Shown: positions 6,401 to 8,312 of the stretch, one piece after another
How positions within the stretch are numbered: position 1 is the first letter of the stretch
Layout of the letters: every line of letters starts with the position of its first letter
Assembly: GCA_900547045.1 (NCBI GenBank)
Contig: URFB01000050.1
Location: 1 to 8,312 of the forward strand
Origin: an uncultured Mollicutes bacterium
GTDB taxonomy: Bacteria; Bacillota_I; Bacilli_A; Acholeplasmatales; Anaeroplasmataceae
Length of the DNA: 8,312 nucleotides
Direction of reading: 5' to 3'
Notes under the pieces: generated by a model
Seen by the model: the letters and a program-made list of their open reading frames with translations, nothing else
Database searches by the model: none
What the model was told of the DNA's origin: nothing
Made by a program: the position numbers and the translations under genes

Positions 6401-8312
6401 TTTTTGCAAATGATACAGCTATAGTAAGCTTTACTGTAAATGAAGGTACAACATTAATTCCTGAAGAAGCATTTATTGATTGTAGTAATTTAACAACCGT
6501 TGTATTGCCTACAAGTTTAACCTCAATTGGCGATAAAGCTTTCTATAATTGTACATCACTTTCAAATGCTAATTTAGAAGACACAGCTTTAGTGTCAATC
6601 GGAGCAAGTGCTTTTGAAAATACTAGCTTAAAATATGTTATTGTAAATAATACTGTTACATCAATTGGCGATAATGCCTTTGCAAATAATAGTGCTCTTG
6701 TTAAAGCAACATTACGTAATGCCTTAGTAGGTGTTGGAATGTTTAAAAACTGTACTAATTTAAAGAATTTGTTCTTAAGCTATGGTATTATTACAATCGA
6801 AAAAGAAGCCTTCTATAATTGTCAAAATCTATACTTGGTTTCTATATATAATAAGTATAGAACAATTGCCGATGCTTGTGATGAATCAATATCAACGGAT
6901 AGCCTCTTTGAATTACCTCAAAATGAGTCTGTTCATGTAGCTACAATTAAAACACAAGCCTTCTATAATTGTGGATCACTTGAAAACGTCAAACTTGATG
7001 CTATTGAAGAATTAGGTGATGAAGCCTTCTATAATTGCGGTATTATTTCTCTATCTCTTCCTGCATCATTAACTATTGTTGGAAAATCAGTATTTGCTGA
7101 AAATAGTAATCTTGCAAATTTAACGATTTTGGGTGAGCATTTAGGTATAAGAATGTTCTATAATGATGCATCTCTTGACCACGTAACATTGCATGAGGGT
7201 GTTAAGAATATTCCTGAAAGTGCTTTTGAAAATTGTACAAGCCTAAGTGATTTGAAATTGCCTTATTTCTCTATTGCTGAAATTGGTGCTAATGCGTTTA
7301 ATTTTACAACAATTAAGAGTGTTGTTTTACAGGATAGTGTTGATAGAATTGGTAATTATGCCTTTGCAAACAACAATAAAATGACATATGCCTATATTTA
7401 TGCAAGCTTTAGCTCATCAGGACAATCTTTAGGAAAGCATGTTTTTGAAAACTGTACAAAGCTAGAGACAGTATATTTCTTTAATGGTATTAAATCTATT
7501 CCTGCATATACATTCTACGGAGATTCTAGTCTTAAAGAGGTTTCTATTTCTAATGAAAAGCCAAATTTTGATACAAGCAATAGTATGCCATATGAGTATT
7601 ATGATTCTGTAAATCAAAGATGGAATTTCTGGGTTAATAATGAGGATAATACGCCTACAGATACTGGTGTAACTGCTGTTCGTGATTTAGGTCAAACCAT
7701 AGAAATTGGCTCTGATAATCATTGGTATATTGTAAATCCTGATGGTACGAAAACAGATACAACATATTTATCTTATTACTCAACAGGAAATGCCTCAGTT
7801 AAAAATTATTATTGGTATATTGGAAACAATATGGCTACAAATAGCTCTAATCCAAATGGTATCTTAAGCGTTTCTAGATTAAATACTAATTGGAAGGTTC
7901 TTGAAAATCATAATTTTGGTATTCAGGCATCAGCTGATGGTGGCTATGTAGATACTGGTGTTTCAGCTTATGATGAGCATGCACTAAATGTAAGCCTAGG
8001 CTCTGATTTCTATTTCTATGTTAATAATAGAAAAACTAATATATTAGGTATTAATTTAAAAAATAATACACCAACAAAAAATATATCAACACATACCTGG
8101 TGGATTAATGAAGAAGATTCACATGTTCGTTATGATAAAGCTCTTATGCCAACAGAAGCTAATAACAAGCGTGAGTATTATGTGATTGATGGTTATGAAA
8201 ATACTAAAGGCTACTATGTGGATGCTAATCATTCCGGAAAAGATTTTAGTATTGATGATTTATACGAGGTTACTGAAACATCTGATGCAGCAACTGCAAA
8301 GGTTGTAAAAGC
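379..8312 (+). CDS. Giant secreted BspA-like leucine-rich-repeat surface protein (3' end missing)
   Basis: The frame is open from the ATG at 379 to the window edge: 2,644 whole codons plus two bases. Residues 1-34 form a Sec signal peptide. About 48-213 is an N-terminal region rich in Tyr, Trp and Gly. About 215-2391 holds roughly 77 LRR_5 (BspA-type) repeats with the pattern I-G-x-x-A-F-x-x-C-x-x-L-x-x-I-x-I-P. Residues 2392-2644 contain duplicated modules starting with D-T-G-V. Five non-LRR inserts (P-F-I-G ... I-F-G ... I-P-x-S-L) interrupt the solenoid. Family members such as BspA of Tannerella are extracellular adhesins binding host proteins or other cells; that role here is inference and no ligand can be named. 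No anchor (LPxTG, membrane helix, S-layer-type domain) is visible, so it must lie beyond the window if present. About twenty TGG codons and no in-frame TGA support the standard code. The length is extreme for the family. The GC-rich repeat at 467-519 is unlike the rest of the gene. Confidence 0.95.
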   Translation, partial: MKNDRLKFLKRMKGISLVVTMGLVTLFGFSCVRAHTRADVRANTRIDEHTENGVLSSNKRAADSVPEWNDPSNPSQTGTDGNSVAYPEYKFKDYYNYYGHQGWWNGSAIAHLEGSESSSLLSQTYYGYDMSFSHYSGEWYRHWYACLGPGAIRGFNDSNGSGEYVVPVSAQCAGTTYSVINLTLLGNGRPIVFYDGNQDGIYTKKISFANGNVISTVSQFAFYNNPYIEEVDLSNCTALTTIEEGAFMNCTNLKRVILPSSVTRIGKNAFSGCTKLISTADKTMNLTNVSYIGANAFKSCNNGDFTTIQFSNKLETLGAQAFYNCTNLQEITLVPSITNIGDEAFAQCTGMNNAKVYNTTLSIGEFSNCTTLRNVYLNDKIEKITERCFENANANQIYRVISTQTDDSSLNVEEGLPQSLKTIGDYAFYQSNIEKIVLPDSTKEIGEYAFGKCTTIKSIDLNIVEYIKAHAFDGITSKNFNTITIPQTLVNSRDEKGNIVKGIDEYAFANSLYLNTVTFENYDLGEYMFAGSTNLTTVNYNKLNQMTKVADGVFKDCTSFSDQQLFESTTIKEIGNYAFYNTAYTAIDILGSVNHVGDYAFAYCSKLSSFTSNAGVLGQNVASYCDSLIKVKVNDIDEATDDMITIGSDAFAHNASLSTIDLGNVPYLGSRMFGDCLALRTITIPATVKKMGVKIFERDTNLTKVIFENDFAGTDIFFNCTNLTEIEIPGFTHLDDYAFRNSSLEKVTIPSGLTKNTIGIGVFMNSTKLKTIVFENDAIGESMFEGCTSLKKIEIPDTITSIGKRAFAGSGIKEITSASLNNTIIGEEMFAECPDLYSVYISSKITKIGAGAFKGCSKLGQIVDNKQGVVTNDSNIWSNEMFKNCVGLTTITVNQQDDLDKLGTNVFEGDNNLVSVTYYAKVIKSEMFKGCISLTNLSFEDETQNSYVTDIERNAFEGCIGIVQISIPSSVQTIAELAFKDCTGITNVTISNDANLIGEGAFYGCTSIRELIIPFIGSSKASGTSNDGTHLLGYIFGYGWTGGHDIAQVYTDSSNPSGTENKKNFTLPNTLTSISITSEEYYSYGALSFIDTITQVVLSDCAREFGKYVFANCTSLISVNIPLQTTTLGEHMFENCTAMTTVRFAEDNNKKTNLAGIPAYAFYNCISLKNIIPADEKVTSGVNLSESLTGVYTLGAYAFAKCSSIQIVRLNHQITKIPSHCFDEASNINRLTHIIDSTIEEDGFHLNAEVNTIGEYAFRKNNVFTTITIPETVTSLGEYAFTECEKLNSAILNNNALSNGLFASCPKFNNCVINEQITLIGAYAFYNDTQMQNLIFSNDTVNTNGLQLINNITSIGEYAFFACGLIGSSAYPLVLGDNLRTIGDYAFFGMTQITDFVIPTNIEKIGEGALGGWTSLERIKLPFIGESNNTISDHSVFGWIFGSSQYTSTAAAVEQKTLALNNSPTQPRTFYIPNIKVIDISGISYINDFAFWNCSFVKEYIFASSSYEIGKFSFGNNTQFTSLNIKTNCTQIGYGAFYGCVNIAEAVLPFVGSRSDTISNEGYFSWIFVGADSTVGYTQTRDGRYIPSALKKVHITNEISLNDYAFANASCITDLIIDNPLQSMSTGGYVFYGMNSLVNLTIPFIGHTRDDVSGYYGLLHQYLNGCTGDRYYAQYNTSGSNYVWVPSSFTSLTITDAKYLAPYALSYYHSLTSVTLNEGIQTIGNYAMLNLNQITELTIPTTATAIGDNAFSGCTSLQTLNVPYIGLEKSQYLNSTNNEFGLWFQHKVGDNVEEIRQFNNAESGNPYYIPRSLQTVNITNVEHLGSYAFYGMKTLMAITINQAQNSTADCTSFGDFAFFGCKGLTTFDIPLTLKNLGDSIFENCINLQYVSSGDNFTKISNRMFAGCTSFYNFDFKDSITEIGDSAFEGCTNLGRKTLAEIEGLRSNPTDSIDLNNVTTIGESAFKGCTGLLSITLNDVVVSIGLSAFEDCTSLSTITMNNNILAKRIFANDTAIVSFTVNEGTTLIPEEAFIDCSNLTTVVLPTSLTSIGDKAFYNCTSLSNANLEDTALVSIGASAFENTSLKYVIVNNTVTSIGDNAFANNSALVKATLRNALVGVGMFKNCTNLKNLFLSYGIITIEKEAFYNCQNLYLVSIYNKYRTIADACDESISTDSLFELPQNESVHVATIKTQAFYNCGSLENVKLDAIEELGDEAFYNCGIISLSLPASLTIVGKSVFAENSNLANLTILGEHLGIRMFYNDASLDHVTLHEGVKNIPESAFENCTSLSDLKLPYFSIAEIGANAFNFTTIKSVVLQDSVDRIGNYAFANNNKMTYAYIYASFSSSGQSLGKHVFENCTKLETVYFFNGIKSIPAYTFYGDSSLKEVSISNEKPNFDTSNSMPYEYYDSVNQRWNFWVNNEDNTPTDTGVTAVRDLGQTIEIGSDNHWYIVNPDGTKTDTTYLSYYSTGNASVKNYYWYIGNNMATNSSNPNGILSVSRLNTNWKVLENHNFGIQASADGGYVDTGVSAYDEHALNVSLGSDFYFYVNNRKTNILGINLKNNTPTKNISTHTWWINEEDSHVRYDKALMPTEANNKREYYVIDGYENTKGYYVDANHSGKDFSIDDLYEVTETSDAATAKVVK
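467..480 (+). repeat. CGTG tetranucleotide tract, 3.5 units
   Basis: CGTG repeats perfectly for 14 bases at the end of the signal-peptide coding region. A second tract of 2.5 units sits at 495-504. The unit length is not a multiple of three, so gaining or losing one unit shifts the frame. Loss of 4 bases would bring TAG at 515-517 into frame, and gain of 4 bases would bring in TGA at 519-521. The tract is short compared with proven phase-variable loci, so the repeat is certain but its function is not. Confidence 0.85.
472..519 (+). repeat. 24-bp tandem duplication at the signal-peptide junction
   Basis: Unit 1 (472-495) encodes V-R-A-H-T-R-A-D and unit 2 (496-519) encodes V-R-A-N-T-R-I-D. 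They match at 20 of 24 bases. Each unit can form the same small hairpin (474-477 with 484-487; 498-501 with 508-511), with an added G-T pair closing a 4-nt loop. From 467 to 512, 31 of 46 bases are G or C and there are 11 CG dinucleotides, in sharp contrast to the AT-rich gene around it. The duplication repeats the V-R-A cleavage motif. Confidence 0.85.
520..1020 (+). other. N-terminal non-LRR region, rich in Tyr, Trp and Gly
   Basis: Residues 48-214 precede the first recognisable LRR. A low-complexity linker rich in Asn, Pro, Ser and Asp (about 66-85) leads into an aromatic-rich stretch: Y-N-Y-Y-G-H-Q-G-W-W at 95-104, then W139, Y140, W143 and Y144. Cys146 and Cys172 could form a disulfide outside the cell. 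Residues about 175-205 look like beta strands that cap the solenoid. I do not recognise a named domain. Surface aromatics would suit a carbohydrate or protein binding face, but that is only a possibility. Confidence 0.6.
1021..3417 (+). repeat. LRR_5 array, first block (about 33 units)
   Basis: Residues 215-1013 hold about 33 BspA-type repeats recognised by an Ala-Phe or Met-Phe core (for example E-G-A-F-M-N-C, K-N-A-F-S-G-C), a Cys/Asn position, then L-x-x-I-x-I-P or L-x-x-V-x-F. Many repeats are 22-24 residues; others are longer because of small loops. From about residue 520 the Ala-Phe type often alternates with a Met-Phe or other x-Phe type that lacks the I-P end and follows an acidic/Asn patch (E-N-D, E-N-Y). 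This gives a two-repeat superperiod. Confidence 0.92.
3418..3609 (+). repeat. Non-LRR insert, copy 1 (isolated)
   Basis: Residues 1014-1077 leave the LRR pattern straight after an LRR strand. They begin P-F-I-G-S-S, continue with a Gly/Ser/Asn loop into L-L-G-Y-I-F-G-Y-G, pass through a variable hydrophilic stretch, and return through L-P-N-T-L-T-S-I-S-I-T to the next repeat. The same frame (P-F-I-G ... I-F-G ... I-P-x-x-L-x-x-x-x-I-T) occurs four more times downstream. I know this loop from other BspA-like proteins, but it has no assigned function that I can cite. Confidence 0.8.
3610..4641 (+). repeat. LRR_5 array, second block (about 13 units)
   Basis: Residues 1078-1421 contain about 13 repeats between inserts 1 and 2, including E-H-M-F-E-N-C, A-Y-A-F-Y-N-C, E-Y-A-F-R-K-N, D-Y-A-F-F-G-M and a final divergent unit E-G-A-L-G-G-W that leads into insert 2. 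Three unrelated-looking spacers (near 3901, 4081 and 4381) lengthen individual repeats and probably form loops on the convex side of the solenoid. Confidence 0.9.
4642..5835 (+). repeat. Cluster of four non-LRR inserts (copies 2-5) alternating with short LRR runs
   Basis: Copies lie at 4642-4821, 5023-5166, 5305-5463 and 5665-5835 (residues 1422-1481, 1549-1596, 1643-1695 and 1763-1819). Each starts Pro-(Phe/Tyr)-(Ile/Val)-Gly. A central aromatic/hydrophobic motif follows (F-G-W-I-F-G, F-S-W-I-F-V, L-H-Q-Y-L-N, F-G-L-W-F-Q), and copies 3-5 end in a clear (I/V)-P-(S/R)-(S/A)-(L/F) followed by a beta strand ending I-T; copy 2 ends more loosely. Starts are 381, 282 and 360 bases apart, with only two or three LRR units between copies. 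Copies 2 and 3 keep the I-F motif best; copies 4 and 5 are more diverged. Confidence 0.8.
5836..7551 (+). repeat. LRR_5 array, last block (about 23 units)
   Basis: Residues 1820-2391 return to regular repeats with about 23 units (D-S-A-F-E-G-C, E-S-A-F-K-G-C, D-K-A-F-Y-N-C, E-S-A-F-E-N-C and similar). Three nearby units at 6808, 6958 and 7024 encode A-F-Y-N-C with almost the same codons. The last repeat is A-Y-T-F-Y-G-D-S-S-L-K-E-V-S-I-S, after which the sequence changes to a different domain type. Confidence 0.9.
7621..8312 (+). repeat. C-terminal tandem modules of about 97 residues (array runs off the window)
   Basis: Residues 2428 and 2525 start two related modules. Both open D-T-G-V-(T/S)-A, and without gaps share G-S-D 16 residues after the first Asp, then an aromatic strand ending in Asn (W-Y-I-V-N and F-Y-V-N-N). 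Later in each comes a Trp strand (Y-W-Y-I-G-N-N at 2478-2484; W-W-I-N-E-E-D at 2574-2580). A similar strand at 2415-2423 (W-N-F-W-V-N-N-E-D) sits just before module 1 and may be the end of a degenerate preceding copy. The pattern of short aromatic strands suggests beta-sandwich (Ig-like or binding) domains, but I do not recognise the family. The true C-terminus is outside the window. Confidence 0.65.

Noticed and set aside
379..8312. Mycoplasma-type code (TGA as Trp)
   Set aside because: About twenty tryptophans are all TGG and no in-frame TGA occurs. In an AT-rich genome using code 4, many TGA codons would be expected.

Overview
The window carries one gene that matters: the first ~7.9 kb of a giant secreted surface protein of the BspA-like leucine-rich-repeat (LRR_5) type. 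It starts at 379, reads open to the right edge and is cut off there. At least 2,644 residues are visible and no stop codon, membrane anchor or sorting signal has been reached. The DNA is AT-rich. The gene has a Gram-positive style ribosome binding site (GGAGG, 7-nt spacer), a good SigA-type promoter, and about twenty TGG tryptophan codons with no in-frame TGA. This suggests a low-GC Firmicutes or Bacilli/Mollicutes-related gut or rumen anaerobe that uses the standard bacterial code rather than the Mycoplasma code. The organism assignment is inference.

Layout. Positions 1-35: tail of the upstream transcription unit and its intrinsic terminator. 36-280: AT-rich spacer with no supportable gene. 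281-310: promoter with an extended -10. About 317-378: short leader and ribosome binding site. 379-480: signal peptide. 467-519: a GC-rich, CG-dinucleotide-rich patch over the signal-peptide cleavage zone, built from a short CGTG tetranucleotide tract and a 24-bp tandem repeat. 520-1020: N-terminal non-LRR region rich in Tyr, Trp and Gly. 1021-7551: about 77 LRR_5 units, interrupted by five copies of a conserved non-LRR insert, four of them clustered at 4642-5835. 7552-8312: a C-terminal region with at least two copies of a ~97-residue module that begins with an Asp-Thr-Gly-Val motif.

How it fits together: the gene has its own promoter and is insulated from the gene before it. The protein should be exported by Sec, fold outside the cell as a very long LRR solenoid with periodic loops, and present (or be anchored by) the C-terminal modules. 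BspA-like proteins are known mainly as adhesins or binding proteins, but the ligand here cannot be read from the sequence. The most interesting signal is the tetranucleotide/24-bp repeat at the signal-peptide junction: a one-unit slip in either direction would put the reading frame into a stop within about 50 bases, as expected of an on/off phase-variable surface gene. That is a hypothesis, since the tract is short.
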